NCBI GenBank assembly: GCA_015265235.1
Contig: JABZYJ010000002.1
Location: forward strand, 1-60,885
Direction of reading: 5' to 3'
Source of the DNA: Selenomonas sp.
Lineage (GTDB): Bacteria > Bacillota > Negativicutes > Selenomonadales > Selenomonadaceae
Length of the DNA: 60,885 bases
Shown: positions 9,415 through 17,947 of the stretch, piece after piece
Layout of the letters: every line of letters begins with the position of its first letter
How positions within the stretch are numbered: the first letter of the stretch is position 1
Position numbers and translations under genes: made by a program
Notes under the pieces: generated by a model
The model's input: the letters and a program-made list of their open reading frames with translations, nothing else
Databases searched by the model: none
Told to the model about the DNA's origin: nothing

Positions 9415-10371
9415 ATGGAACAGGATATAACACAAAAAATCAAGGGCAAAAGTATTCGTTATCTTATTGTATTTATCTGCATGATACTTTTGGCCTCCGC
9501 CATATTGATTTATGAAAAAGGTACGAGCAGTGGCTTTCATGTTTCTCAAGCATATATTTCCTACGAGAAAAAATACTTGCAGTCTTCGGATCGCATGATG
9601 GTACAGGAACTCCATGTCAGCACCGGAGATCATGTAAAACAAGGAGATCTCCTAGTAACAGTACAAAAGACTTTTTCTGACGAGGACATCCAACGATTAC
9701 AGCAGAGCGTGACACTCGCTCAAAACAATGTTAACCAGCTTCGCGCTGGTGCAGCTGTTTCTGATCAGCCAGAGATTTCACCGATTTCCAACGAAGCTGT
9801 TGATGCTGCACGTAGTAAAGTGGAACGTATGTCTGCGTTATATGAGATGGGGGCAGTCAGTGCAGCAAAAAAAGAGGAAGCGATTCGGGAGTATGAGGAA
9901 ATACAGTCTTCCGTGCAAGAAAATAGGGGAACTTCATCGATAGCGTTCAACTCTGCTGCCCTAAAAGGAGCAGAAGATCAATTAAACCAGGCAGAAACAC
10001 TGTTAAAAAAAGCAAAAGAACCATCTTCATCCACTGATATCTATGCAAAATGGGATGGCGTCGTTTCTCAATTATATGTTCAGAATGGAGATGTCCTCGA
10101 ACCGGACAGCAACATTATGGAAATAGAATGCACGGATCGTATACGAATCGAAGCAGAAGTCTCCTCCGATACGGCAAAACAAATCTATCTTGGGCAAATC
10201 GTTACCTATTCACTCGATGGAATAAAGAGAGAAGGTACGGTAGAAGATATCACCCCCGCAGATGCTTCAGGCGAGGAAGATGGCCCTGTCTTCATTTCCG
10301 TCTCTATGCCGAACACGGATTGGTCTGATCTTCATCAAACGGATCAAATCGAATTATACTTTTCTTTGTAG
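9415..10371 (+). CDS. HlyD-like membrane-fusion (periplasmic adaptor) protein
   Basis: The 318-residue protein resembles adaptors that link inner-membrane exporters to the outer membrane. It has a single N-terminal membrane anchor (residues about 15-33), a lipoyl-like half motif (VQELHVSTGDHVKQGDLLVTV), an alpha-helical stretch (about 80-200), the second lipoyl half (AKWDGVVSQLYVQNGDVL) and a beta-barrel region. ATG at 9415 follows GAAGG and starts just after the alaS terminator; the open frame extends upstream into alaS, but that part is a shadow. No ABC, RND or MFS partner and no outer-membrane channel is adjacent, so it is an orphan. The export substrate is unknown. Confidence 0.75.
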   Translation: MEQDITQKIKGKSIRYLIVFICMILLASAILIYEKGTSSGFHVSQAYISYEKKYLQSSDRMMVQELHVSTGDHVKQGDLLVTVQKTFSDEDIQRLQQSVTLAQNNVNQLRAGAAVSDQPEISPISNEAVDAARSKVERMSALYEMGAVSAAKKEEAIREYEEIQSSVQENRGTSSIAFNSAALKGAEDQLNQAETLLKKAKEPSSSTDIYAKWDGVVSQLYVQNGDVLEPDSNIMEIECTDRIRIEAEVSSDTAKQIYLGQIVTYSLDGIKREGTVEDITPADASGEEDGPVFISVSMPNTDWSDLHQTDQIELYFSL

Positions 10372-10413
10372 GGAATGTATGTTTTGTTCATTCTTTTCGT
10401 GAGCATGAATCTA

Positions 10414-10422
10414 TGCTATACT
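10414..10422 (+). promoter_or_regulatory. extended -10 promoter upstream of yerC
   Basis: TGC at 10414-10416 followed by TATACT at 10417-10422. The wider string TATGCTATACT recurs upstream of gdhA. No clear -35 box is seen. Predicted start is near 10429, giving a leader of about 25 bases to yerC. Confidence 0.5.
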
Positions 10423-10454
10423 GTTGCTGAACATACTATGAAAGGAAACGGCAA

Positions 10455-10781
10455 ATGATAGATCAAAGACGAAAGGATCCTTCCACTGATCAGTTGTTTC
10501 GTGCGGTTCTCTCTCTGCAGACCGTTGATGAATGCTATCAATTTTTTGAAGATCTGTGCACCATTGGCGAACTTCGTGCCATGGCACAAAGACTTGATGT
10601 TGCCCGTATGTTATACGGGGGGAATACCTATGATGAGGTTGTTGCCCATACAGGTGCAAGCACGGCAACAATCAGTCGTGTGAAGCGCTGCCTAAATTAC
10701 GGTGCAGATGGATACACACTCGTTCTGAAGAATGGATGTCTTTCGGTGAATGCGGACGGAGGAGATACAGATGAATGCTAA
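10455..10781 (+). CDS. yerC: YerC/YecD-family TrpR-like DNA-binding protein
   Basis: The 108-residue protein belongs to the TrpR-related YerC group. It has the helical N-terminus (LFRAVLSLQTVDECYQFFEDL), a central segment GELRAMAQRLDVARML, and the helix-turn-helix (YDEVVAHTGASTATISRVKR, near residues 58-78). Members are presumed transcription regulators. Its 3' end overlaps hisZ by 11 bases, so the two are co-transcribed. That makes it a candidate regulator of histidine genes or of itself, but no operator can be pointed to with confidence. ATG at 10455 follows GAAAGGAAACG. Confidence 0.85.
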   Translation: MIDQRRKDPSTDQLFRAVLSLQTVDECYQFFEDLCTIGELRAMAQRLDVARMLYGGNTYDEVVAHTGASTATISRVKRCLNYGADGYTLVLKNGCLSVNADGGDTDEC

Positions 10782-11949
10782 AAACGCTATCCTAGAAACC
10801 CCATATGGGACAAGAGATCTGCTTCCTGCTGATGTCATTGAAATGCGTTACCTCGATCAAATCCTATCGCAGATCTTTTCCTCATGGGGATATGACGAGA
10901 TCGCTACGCCGACAATCGAGCATTTGGAAACTCTTGTTTCGCGCATTCAGGAAGAGAATGACCTCTTTATTCTTTCTGGAAATAAAAATAGACTTCTTGC
11001 CTTGCGCAATGAAATGACGACGCCGATTGCGCGTTTGGTCAGCAGTCGATTAAAAGATCTTCCTGCACCGCTTAAATTATCGTATATCGGCAACGTATTT
11101 CGCATTGAACAGACGCAGGAAGGTCGTCAATGCGAGTTCCATCAAGCAGGTGTAGAGCTGATGGGATGCAATACTGCGGCAGCAGATGCAGAGATCATTG
11201 CGCTTGCCATCGAGGCTGTTCTGGCATGTGGGATCAAGGAATTCCAGATTCATATTGGGCAGGTGAACTTCCTCAAAGGAATGATGACGGCCTTTGGGAT
11301 CGATGATGCACATCGTGAAGCATTAAAGAATGCGATGGAATCTCACGACATTGTGCAAACGAATCAGCTCATTGACACACTCGCTATCTCTTCTGCCTCT
11401 AAAGAGCTCCTAAAGAGTATTCCTCTTTTGAATGGAAAGGAGGATGTCATTGAACATATTTACAAACTCCCATTGAACCAAGAAAGTCAACATGCAACGA
11501 ATAATTTGGTGGAAATATACTCGATTCTGAAAGACTATCACTTGGCAGACTACGTGCATTTTGATTTTGGCGTCATTCGCGATTTTCACTATTATACGGG
11601 CATGGTCTTTGAAGGATATTCCCCGGGACTTGGCTTTCCTTTGTGTGGGGGCGGTCGCTATGATGATCTGTTGGGGAAATATGGAGCTCCAATGCCTGCG
11701 ACCGGATTCGCCCTTGGGATGGAACGTGTTATACTGGCACGAAAGCGACAGAACGTCAATGCACAAATGGCACAGAAGGACGTATATATTGGATATGGGG
11801 AAGGACAGATCCAGTCGGCGATCACACGTGCAAAAGCCCTCCGAAATGAGGGCAATGTCGTAGAGCTTGCTGTCGTTCCGCAGACAAAGAATGAAGCGGC
11901 ATCCTCAGGAAAACAAAAGGGATACGTTGCTTTTGAGTATTTCGCATGA
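10771..11949 (+). CDS. hisZ: ATP phosphoribosyltransferase regulatory subunit
   Basis: HisZ is a catalytically inactive relative of histidyl-tRNA synthetase that joins short-form HisG and confers activity and histidine feedback. The 392-residue product begins with a class II synthetase-like region (YGTRDLLPADVIEMRYLDQIL) and keeps the motif 2-like RIEQTQEGRQCEFHQAGVEL and a motif 3-like GGGRYDDLLGKYG. It lacks a full anticodon-binding domain, and the HisG here is the 221-residue short form, which requires HisZ; both points exclude a true HisRS. ATG at 10771 follows GGAGGAGA and lies in the last codons of yerC. It is separated from the his operon by an HD gene and a divergent dehydrogenase. 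Confidence 0.9.
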   Translation: MNAKNAILETPYGTRDLLPADVIEMRYLDQILSQIFSSWGYDEIATPTIEHLETLVSRIQEENDLFILSGNKNRLLALRNEMTTPIARLVSSRLKDLPAPLKLSYIGNVFRIEQTQEGRQCEFHQAGVELMGCNTAAADAEIIALAIEAVLACGIKEFQIHIGQVNFLKGMMTAFGIDDAHREALKNAMESHDIVQTNQLIDTLAISSASKELLKSIPLLNGKEDVIEHIYKLPLNQESQHATNNLVEIYSILKDYHLADYVHFDFGVIRDFHYYTGMVFEGYSPGLGFPLCGGGRYDDLLGKYGAPMPATGFALGMERVILARKRQNVNAQMAQKDVYIGYGEGQIQSAITRAKALRNEGNVVELAVVPQTKNEAASSGKQKGYVAFEYFA

Positions 11950-12476
11950 TACAGCGTATACGGCAGTTTCTATATGCTGTATTCGGACGTTTGGATGCAG
12001 AGGCAAACACATTCGTTCGTTGCTACTTATCCAAAGAAGAGCAGAAGCTGTTTTATGCCATGCACGAAGCGGATCAATTTCATGCATGGCGTGTCGCACG
12101 TAGTGCGCAAAAAAAATATCTGCAATATGACGTCGTCCATTCCGATGCGTATATCCTGTTGACGCGATGTGCTCTATTGCATGATATCGGGCGCGAAAAG
12201 GGGATGGCTGATGTATGGGGGAAGGTACTGTCCGTCCTTGTGTATCGGTTCCTACCACATCTCGTTGAATACTTCATCCGGGAAACGAACGGACATCGCG
12301 GAAGAATTGGTACAGCGCTGTATATCTGCCAATACCATCCCATCCTTGGGGCAAATAAATTGCGGAAAATAGGAGCGATAAAAGAAGCGGAAATCATCGT
12401 ACAGCATCAAAAAAAACCAGCACCAGAGGATTCACTGGTGCTGGCTATTCTGAAGGAAGCTGATGGAGAGAACTGA
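11946..12476 (+). CDS. HD-domain phosphohydrolase
   Basis: A 176-residue HD superfamily protein. Metal ligands fit HAWRVARSA (His near residue 46), LLHDIGRE (His-Asp near 78-79), YHPILGA and VQHQKK, with a final Asp in KEADGEN. Such enzymes cut phosphate esters of nucleotides or small metabolites; the substrate here is unknown. The ATG overlaps the hisZ stop as ATGA, so translation is probably coupled to hisZ. The eight-gene his operon lacks a histidinol-phosphate phosphatase, so this gene is a speculative candidate. Its last codons contain a terminator that acts on the opposite strand (12409-12444). Confidence 0.75.
   Translation: MIQRIRQFLYAVFGRLDAEANTFVRCYLSKEEQKLFYAMHEADQFHAWRVARSAQKKYLQYDVVHSDAYILLTRCALLHDIGREKGMADVWGKVLSVLVYRFLPHLVEYFIRETNGHRGRIGTALYICQYHPILGANKLRKIGAIKEAEIIVQHQKKPAPEDSLVLAILKEADGEN
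12409..12444 (-). terminator. intrinsic terminator of the D-2-hydroxyacid dehydrogenase, inside the HD gene
   Basis: CCAGCACCAG at 12417-12426 pairs with CTGGTGCTGG at 12435-12444. On the minus strand the stem is followed by eight U (A-run 12409-12416). It lies about 100 bases after the dehydrogenase stop and inside the 3' coding end of the convergent HD gene. Confidence 0.85.
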
Positions 12477-12541
12477 GCTTATGCTGCTCGTAACGAGGTA
12501 AAAAACGGACGTAGGGAGGTGCGCAGTGGAGGATCATGCCG

Positions 12542-13495
12542 TTAATATCCGCGCATCTTATCTACGACATTGAGCATTCCAATTCGCTGCGGAAAGATTT
12601 GCAAATTGTTGCGGAAAATTTTGAGAGAACGATCCAGATACATAGGGGAGATTGATGAGTGGTGTGGAGTGATATAAAGATTTTCCACATCCCATAGCGG
12701 TGAATCCTCCGGCAGTGGTTCTTCTGCAAATACGTCTAAGGAAGCCCCACGAATCCGCTTTGAGGACAGGGCATCAACAAGGTCGTCTTCATTGACCACG
12801 TCACCTCTGGATACGTTGATAAAGAATGCAGTCTCCTTCATCATGTTGAATGCTCTGCGGTCAAAGAGCTGATGTGTCTGTGGGGTCAGAGGAAGTGCAA
12901 CGATCACATAATCTGCCTTGGACAACGCCTCTCCCAGATGCTCCGTGTCGAACAGTTCATCTACAAACGGCTCGGTCGTTTTCTTTCGCTTGACGGCAAC
13001 GACACGCATTCCAACGTTCTTTAGATGCTTTGCCACCTCTCGACCAATGCTTCCTAGGCCAACGACAGCAGCAGTCTTCCCATAGAGCTCATCAGGGGCT
13101 GTGAGCCTCTTCCACTGGTGTGCTTTTTGATTCTCCCACGCTTCGATGAGACAGCGGCTGAACGAGAGCATCGTCCCGAGGATGTGTTCAGCCATGGGAA
13201 TACCGTGGATCCCGCGTGAGTTGGTCAACAAAATATCGGAACGTCGGAAGTTCTCGTTGGAAAGAAGACGCTCTACACCAGCACTGTATGTATGGATCCA
13301 CTTTAAATTGGGCATTTGTGGAAGAAATGCATCCATATCCATCTGCGCATCATATCCCAAGAGGACGTCGATTTGTCCAAAATGAACAGCAGCTTCTTTG
13401 GGGCGCAGACAGCTAATATCGCAGTCGCCGCTTTTATGGATGAGATCCTTTTGTGAATCACTTAATTGGATAAATGATAATATCTGAAGCGTCAT
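12542..13495 (-). CDS. D-isomer-specific 2-hydroxyacid dehydrogenase
   Basis: This is a 317-residue NAD(P)-dependent oxidoreductase of the D-lactate / phosphoglycerate / glyoxylate reductase superfamily. The dinucleotide loop is VVGLGSIGREVA (near residue 142). The catalytic Arg is in NVSRGDVV, the Glu in VFAEEPLPEDSPLW, and the His in ITPHHSS. The second of two close in-frame ATGs (13495) is chosen because AAGGAG ends six bases upstream; the first (13501) touches it. The gene runs against the his operon and divides it from hisZ. Substrate is not deducible; the DxxxPLPEDSPLW form is common in GhrA-like and phosphoglycerate dehydrogenase-like proteins. Confidence 0.88.
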   Translation of the reverse strand: MTLQILSFIQLSDSQKDLIHKSGDCDISCLRPKEAAVHFGQIDVLLGYDAQMDMDAFLPQMPNLKWIHTYSAGVERLLSNENFRRSDILLTNSRGIHGIPMAEHILGTMLSFSRCLIEAWENQKAHQWKRLTAPDELYGKTAAVVGLGSIGREVAKHLKNVGMRVVAVKRKKTTEPFVDELFDTEHLGEALSKADYVIVALPLTPQTHQLFDRRAFNMMKETAFFINVSRGDVVNEDDLVDALSSKRIRGASLDVFAEEPLPEDSPLWDVENLYITPHHSSISPMYLDRSLKIFRNNLQIFPQRIGMLNVVDKMRGY

Positions 13496-13572
13496 CTGCA
13501 TCTCCTTCTCATAAAATGAATCCTTTGCATAGGGATTATTCTAGATTCCCCGGAAAAATCCTTTTTTAGGCA

Positions 13573-13601
13573 TTGACCATCATGAATTTAAGTGCTAGTA
13601 T
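13573..13601 (+). promoter_or_regulatory. promoter of the his operon
   Basis: TTGACC at 13573-13578, a 17-base spacer, then TAGTAT at 13596-13601 with TGC directly upstream (extended -10). Predicted start is near 13608, giving a leader of only about 40 bases with no room for a T-box or leader-peptide attenuator. Confidence 0.75.
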
Positions 13602-13649
13602 GTGCTCATATTAGTTCTTTAATGGACTAAAGGATTGGAGCTGTTTTCT

Positions 13650-14315
13650 ATGGAAAATTACATGAATGATTATTTGACGATAGCTTTGCCAAAAGGGAAA
13701 TTGTTTACCATCTCTAAGAATCTTCTTCATCGTGTTGGACTTTCAGCGGATCACCTGAGTGAAAAATCTCGTAAACTTGTCATCGAAAACGAAGATCTAA
13801 AGGTACGATTTATCATTGCCAAAACATCGGATGTTCCGACCTATGTCGAATATGGCGCTGCGGATATCGGAATCATAGGGAAGGATGTTCTGCTGGAATC
13901 CCAAAAAGATGTGTATGAGATTTTGGATCTCGGCTTTGGAAAATGTCATTTGATGATGGCTGTTCCCCAAAAGGAAAAGCGTCGACGTTTGCTCGATTAC
14001 TCCTATACAAGAGTCGCAACCAAATACCCTCATATTGCAGAAAGTTTTTTTGCAAGGCAGGGGATGCAGATGGAGTACATCAAGTTAAACGGCTCCATTG
14101 AACTTGGTCCCATTGTTGGGCTGTCCGAGAGCATCGTAGATATTGTTGAAACGGGAACGACGCTGGCAGAAAACGATCTGGAAGAGATCGCACACATCTT
14201 GGATGTGAGTGCACGCCTGATTGTCAACCGCGTGAGCTTCAAACTGAAATTTCATCGAATCAATGAGATTGTCAATAACCTGAGACCAATCATAGAGAGT
14301 GGGGAAATCCTATGA
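13650..14315 (+). CDS. hisG: ATP phosphoribosyltransferase, short catalytic subunit
   Basis: First enzyme of histidine synthesis, joining ATP and PRPP to make phosphoribosyl-ATP. At 221 residues it is the short HisG, lacking the C-terminal regulatory ACT-like domain, and therefore depends on HisZ. Seen are the N-terminal LTIALPKGKL, the AADIGIIGKDVL segment and the PRPP loop SIVDIVETGTTLAEN (near residue 157). ATG at 13650 has GGAG nine bases upstream; the TTG at 13635 would be the only upstream alternative. The stop overlaps hisD (ATGA). Confidence 0.95.
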   Translation: MENYMNDYLTIALPKGKLFTISKNLLHRVGLSADHLSEKSRKLVIENEDLKVRFIIAKTSDVPTYVEYGAADIGIIGKDVLLESQKDVYEILDLGFGKCHLMMAVPQKEKRRRLLDYSYTRVATKYPHIAESFFARQGMQMEYIKLNGSIELGPIVGLSESIVDIVETGTTLAENDLEEIAHILDVSARLIVNRVSFKLKFHRINEIVNNLRPIIESGEIL

Positions 14316-15658
14316 AGATCATTTCTGTTGCTGATGTCGGTATAAAAGAGGCTGAATTACAGCTCACGAAAAAAGCCTTTGACGAAATTGAGCTGGGGGC
14401 GTCCATGCGGGCGAAGAATCAAGAGGTTTTCGGCGAAGACCTGACCGCAAGTGAATTGGTTCATCGCATTGTTCGTGATGTACGTAGCGGGGGGGATCAA
14501 GCACTTCTTCGTTATACTAAATTACTGGATGGTCTTGACCTAAACAGCAAGGACATTATGGTATCTGAATCAGAGTTACAGGCGGCAGCGGATCAGGTGG
14601 ATGCAGCCGTTCTTGCTTCACTGGAGCGGGCAGCAAAGAATATCTTCGCCTTTCACGAAGAACAAAAGCCGAAATCGTGGATGACCTATCGCGCCCATGG
14701 ATCGATCCTGGGGCAGGAAGTGATTCCACTCTCGCGCGTTGGTGTTTATGTTCCGGGAGGGACGGCGGCGTATCCGTCATCTGTGCTCATGAACGCCATA
14801 CCTGCCATAGTCGCTGGCGTTGATGACATTATTATGTCAGTTCCAACCAAAGGCGGCGTCCTCAATCCATATGTATTGGCCGCCGCACACATGCTTGGCA
14901 TCAAGAAAATATTCAGAGTTGGCGGCGCACAAGCTATTGCCGCTATGGCATACGGAACAGAAAGTATCCCTCGTGTCGATAAAATCACGGGGCCTGGGAA
15001 TCTTTTTGTCACCTTGGCGAAGAAAGAAGTATACGGGCATGTAGATATTGATATGCTCGCGGGCCCTAGTGAAATTCTGATCCTAGCGGATGCGGAGGCT
15101 TCTCCAAAATATATTGCGGCAGATATGCTCAGCCAGGCCGAACATGACCCTCTGGCATCCAGCATCTTAATCACCGATAGTGCGGACTTGGCATCGAACG
15201 TTCGCTGTGAAATACAAGATCAGCTGCAGAGTCTGCCGCGAAGGGAGACTGCTTCTGCCTCACTGGAACGTAACGGACGCATCATCGTGACGGAAAATAT
15301 TCAACAATCCGTTCATCTTGCGAACTATTCTGGACCTGAACATATTGAACTTCTCGTAAAGGATGCCTTTCACTTACTTCCAGAGATCCGATGCGCAGGC
15401 GCCGTCTTTGTTGGCGCGTATTCTCCGGAGCCATTGGGGGATTATTTCGCAGGACCGAATCATGTTCTTCCGACAGGAGGAACAGCACGGTTTTATTCCG
15501 TTCTCAATGTAGAAACCTTTATGAAGCGAACCAGCATCATATCTTATACGAAAAAAGCGCTTGATGAAGTGAGTGATGACATCATCTGTCTGGCAGAAAC
15601 AGAGGGGCTGGAAGCCCATGCAAGAGCCATTCGGACAAGGAGAGACAATATATGTTGA
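14312..15658 (+). CDS. hisD: histidinol dehydrogenase
   Basis: This zinc enzyme oxidises L-histidinol to L-histidine in two NAD-dependent steps and ends the pathway. The 448-residue product carries PGGTAAYPSSVLMNAIPA (near residue 151), the signature DMLAGPSEILILAD, the metal/active region SQAEHDPLASSI, and GPNHVLPTGGTARFYSVL near the C-terminus. It overlaps hisG by four bases and hisC by seven, indicating coupled translation. The N-terminal 25 residues (IKEAELQLTKKAF) look like a family-typical helix. Nothing unusual. Confidence 0.96.
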   Translation: MKIISVADVGIKEAELQLTKKAFDEIELGASMRAKNQEVFGEDLTASELVHRIVRDVRSGGDQALLRYTKLLDGLDLNSKDIMVSESELQAAADQVDAAVLASLERAAKNIFAFHEEQKPKSWMTYRAHGSILGQEVIPLSRVGVYVPGGTAAYPSSVLMNAIPAIVAGVDDIIMSVPTKGGVLNPYVLAAAHMLGIKKIFRVGGAQAIAAMAYGTESIPRVDKITGPGNLFVTLAKKEVYGHVDIDMLAGPSEILILADAEASPKYIAADMLSQAEHDPLASSILITDSADLASNVRCEIQDQLQSLPRRETASASLERNGRIIVTENIQQSVHLANYSGPEHIELLVKDAFHLLPEIRCAGAVFVGAYSPEPLGDYFAGPNHVLPTGGTARFYSVLNVETFMKRTSIISYTKKALDEVSDDIICLAETEGLEAHARAIRTRRDNIC

Positions 15659-16716
15659 ACTACCGAAACGGATTGGATCGCATGCCATCCTATGACACGA
15701 CAGAACAGGATTGGAAGATCAAAGTAAATGCCAATGAATCGAACCTTGGACTTCCTCCATTGGTCGAGGAACGTGTGCTTTCCCGATTATCACGCGTTGC
15801 ATTCCAACGCTATCCGAATCTGGAATACGATATGTTATGTGAACAGATAGGATGCGCCTACGGATGGGGGAAAGAAAACGTTATCCTTGGAAATGGATCC
15901 AGTGAGATCATTGAAAAGATATTCTATGCCTTTGGTGGAGATGCCACGCATAAGATCGTTTACCCGGCTCCTTCCTTTTCTATGTATAAAATCTATGCAG
16001 CTGCATCCGGGGCGCAGGATATTGTTGTCCCGCTGCAAGAGGATTATTCTCTTGATGTAGATGCATTCATTCAGGCCGTAAATCAAAACAATGCATCCCT
16101 TGCCGTTCTTTGTAATCCAAACAACCCCACCGGCAATGCCCTGTCGATTGAAACCATAGATTATATTGCTGGGCGAATTCGCTGCGCATTTCTTCTTGAT
16201 GAAGCATACACAGAATTCTGTGATCAGAGTGCCGTTTCGCTTCTAAAAAAATATGACCACTTGATGATTGCACGTACCTTCTCCAAGGCCTATTCCTTGG
16301 CTTCGTGTCGTGTCGGCTATATGTTGGCACATCGTGATATTATTGACATGGCTGCGAAAACATATATGCCGTATCATATCAATACGTTATCCTTGACCAC
16401 GGCAGACACAGTCTTTCAAATGCGCGTTGAATTTGAACCGCAGATCCAAATGATCTGCGGAGAACGTGATCGTATGCAGGAAAAATACAAACATCTGCGC
16501 GGTGTAACGGTATATCCGTCATATACTAATTTTATCCTGATTCATTATGCAGGAGCATGCGCGCTAAATGATGAATTGATCCATCAGGGAATTGGCGTGC
16601 GTAGTTTTCACAATGCACCTCGGCTGGAGGATACGCTGCGCATTTCCATGGGAAGACCCGATGAAAATGACGCCGTTTTTCGTGCAATAAAAGATTATGT
16701 GGAGGCACGTACATGA
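15652..16716 (+). CDS. hisC: histidinol-phosphate aminotransferase
   Basis: The PLP enzyme converts imidazole-acetol phosphate and glutamate to histidinol phosphate. The 354-residue fold-type I protein shows NANESNLGLPP at the start, NGSSEIIEKIF, CNPNNPTGN (PLP ring contact), LDEAYTEF (Asp/Tyr contacts) and the Schiff-base lysine in RTFSKAYSLASCRVGY (near residue 212). ATG at 15652 overlaps the hisD end, and the stop overlaps hisB as ATGA. Related aromatic aminotransferases share the fold, but the operon settles the assignment. Confidence 0.95.
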   Translation: MLNYRNGLDRMPSYDTTEQDWKIKVNANESNLGLPPLVEERVLSRLSRVAFQRYPNLEYDMLCEQIGCAYGWGKENVILGNGSSEIIEKIFYAFGGDATHKIVYPAPSFSMYKIYAAASGAQDIVVPLQEDYSLDVDAFIQAVNQNNASLAVLCNPNNPTGNALSIETIDYIAGRIRCAFLLDEAYTEFCDQSAVSLLKKYDHLMIARTFSKAYSLASCRVGYMLAHRDIIDMAAKTYMPYHINTLSLTTADTVFQMRVEFEPQIQMICGERDRMQEKYKHLRGVTVYPSYTNFILIHYAGACALNDELIHQGIGVRSFHNAPRLEDTLRISMGRPDENDAVFRAIKDYVEART

Positions 16717-17312
16717 GTACACGACACGCAGAGATTCATCGGACAACAGCGGAGACCGATGTCGTTGTATCCATGGAGCTCGACGGCAGCGGAACATCTC
16801 ATATTGATACGGGGATTGGTTTTTTTGATCACATGCTCACGCTGTTTGCTGCACATGCTCGTGTCGACTTGACTGTTACGTGTCATGGGGATATCGAGGT
16901 CGATGGACATCATACGGTGGAGGATATCGGCATCAGCATAGGCGATGCATTTCGGACAGCCATTGGAGAAAAGCGTGGTATTTCCAGATACGGTACCTTC
17001 TTCCTGCCAATGGACGAAACGTTGGCAATGGTCTCCTTGGACATCAGTGGACGTCCGTTTTTGTGTTATGACCCGGGAACTGAGCCAATGACGCCGATGA
17101 TCGGAACCTATGACACAGAACTCACCGAGGAGTTTCTGCGTGCTTTTTCCTTCCATGCAGGAATCACACTTCATGTGAAAATTTTATACGGAAAAAATTC
17201 ACATCACCGTGTAGAAGCCGTGTTCAAAGCACTTGCACATGCACTGCGTATTGCCATAGAGAAGGACGCACGAGCAGGTGACGAGATTCCTTCCACGAAG
17301 GGGCTTCTGTAA
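16713..17312 (+). CDS. hisB: imidazoleglycerol-phosphate dehydratase
   Basis: This manganese enzyme dehydrates imidazole glycerol phosphate to imidazole acetol phosphate. The 199-residue monofunctional form has the paired histidine motifs DHMLTLFAAHA, DGHHTVEDIGI and, in the second half, NSHHRVEAVFKALAHAL. It has no N-terminal histidinol-phosphatase domain as in enteric HisB, which matters because no phosphatase is found elsewhere in the operon. It overlaps hisC by four bases and precedes hisH by nine. Confidence 0.96.
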   Translation: MSTRHAEIHRTTAETDVVVSMELDGSGTSHIDTGIGFFDHMLTLFAAHARVDLTVTCHGDIEVDGHHTVEDIGISIGDAFRTAIGEKRGISRYGTFFLPMDETLAMVSLDISGRPFLCYDPGTEPMTPMIGTYDTELTEEFLRAFSFHAGITLHVKILYGKNSHHRVEAVFKALAHALRIAIEKDARAGDEIPSTKGLL

Positions 17313-17321
17313 GGAGAGTAC

Positions 17322-17933
17322 ATGATTACCGTAATAGATTATGGGGCAGGTAATTTATTTAGCGTCGAAAAAGCATTTTCGGCAATCGGAGCAGAGGTAT
17401 GTGTAAGCAAAAGAGCAGAGGATCTTACATCTGCAGATAAAATTGTCCTGCCAGGCGTGGGTGCATTTGGAGACTGCATGACCAGACTCAATGCGTCGGG
17501 ACTTGTCCCTTTGATAAAAGAGCGTATTGCCGAAGGAGTACCGCTCCTTGGAATATGTGTTGGGCTTCAGATCCTATTTGAGGGCAGTGAGGAATCACCG
17601 GATGTGCAGGGGCTGGGACTTCTGCGCGGACATGTGAAAAAAATCTCTGCAAAAAATGAGAAAATACCGCATATGGGCTGGAATGCCGTGCATATCGAAG
17701 AGAATGATAGGAGGAGTGGACTGCTCAAAAACATCCCGGATGCCTCTTATGTTTATTTTGTACATAGCTACCATGCGGTTCCTTCAGATCCTTCGATGAT
17801 TTCATCGACATGTTGCTATGGAGAGAAGATCACCGCATCGATTGCTTCCAACCACATCATGGCAACGCAGTTTCATCCGGAAAAATCCGGGAAAATCGGG
17901 TTGGCGATGATAAGGAATTTTGCAAACTGTTGA
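17322..17933 (+). CDS. hisH: imidazole glycerol phosphate synthase, glutaminase subunit
   Basis: HisH releases ammonia from glutamine for HisF. The 203-residue class I amidotransferase has the nucleophile Cys in GICVGLQILF (near residue 80), the catalytic His/Glu in TQFHPEKSG near the C-terminus, and an N-terminal IDYGAGNLFSV typical of HisH. AGGAG lies before the ATG at 17322. A 14-base gap separates it from hisA, not adjacent hisF, but HisH and HisF are expected to form one complex. Confidence 0.96.
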   Translation: MITVIDYGAGNLFSVEKAFSAIGAEVCVSKRAEDLTSADKIVLPGVGAFGDCMTRLNASGLVPLIKERIAEGVPLLGICVGLQILFEGSEESPDVQGLGLLRGHVKKISAKNEKIPHMGWNAVHIEENDRRSGLLKNIPDASYVYFVHSYHAVPSDPSMISSTCCYGEKITASIASNHIMATQFHPEKSGKIGLAMIRNFANC

Positions 17934-17947
17934 TAGGAAGGATTTTT

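Noticed and set aside
13602..13649. T-box or leader-peptide attenuator for the his operon
   Set aside because: The predicted leader is about 40 bases, with only a 7-bp weak repeat and no His codon run or T-box core.
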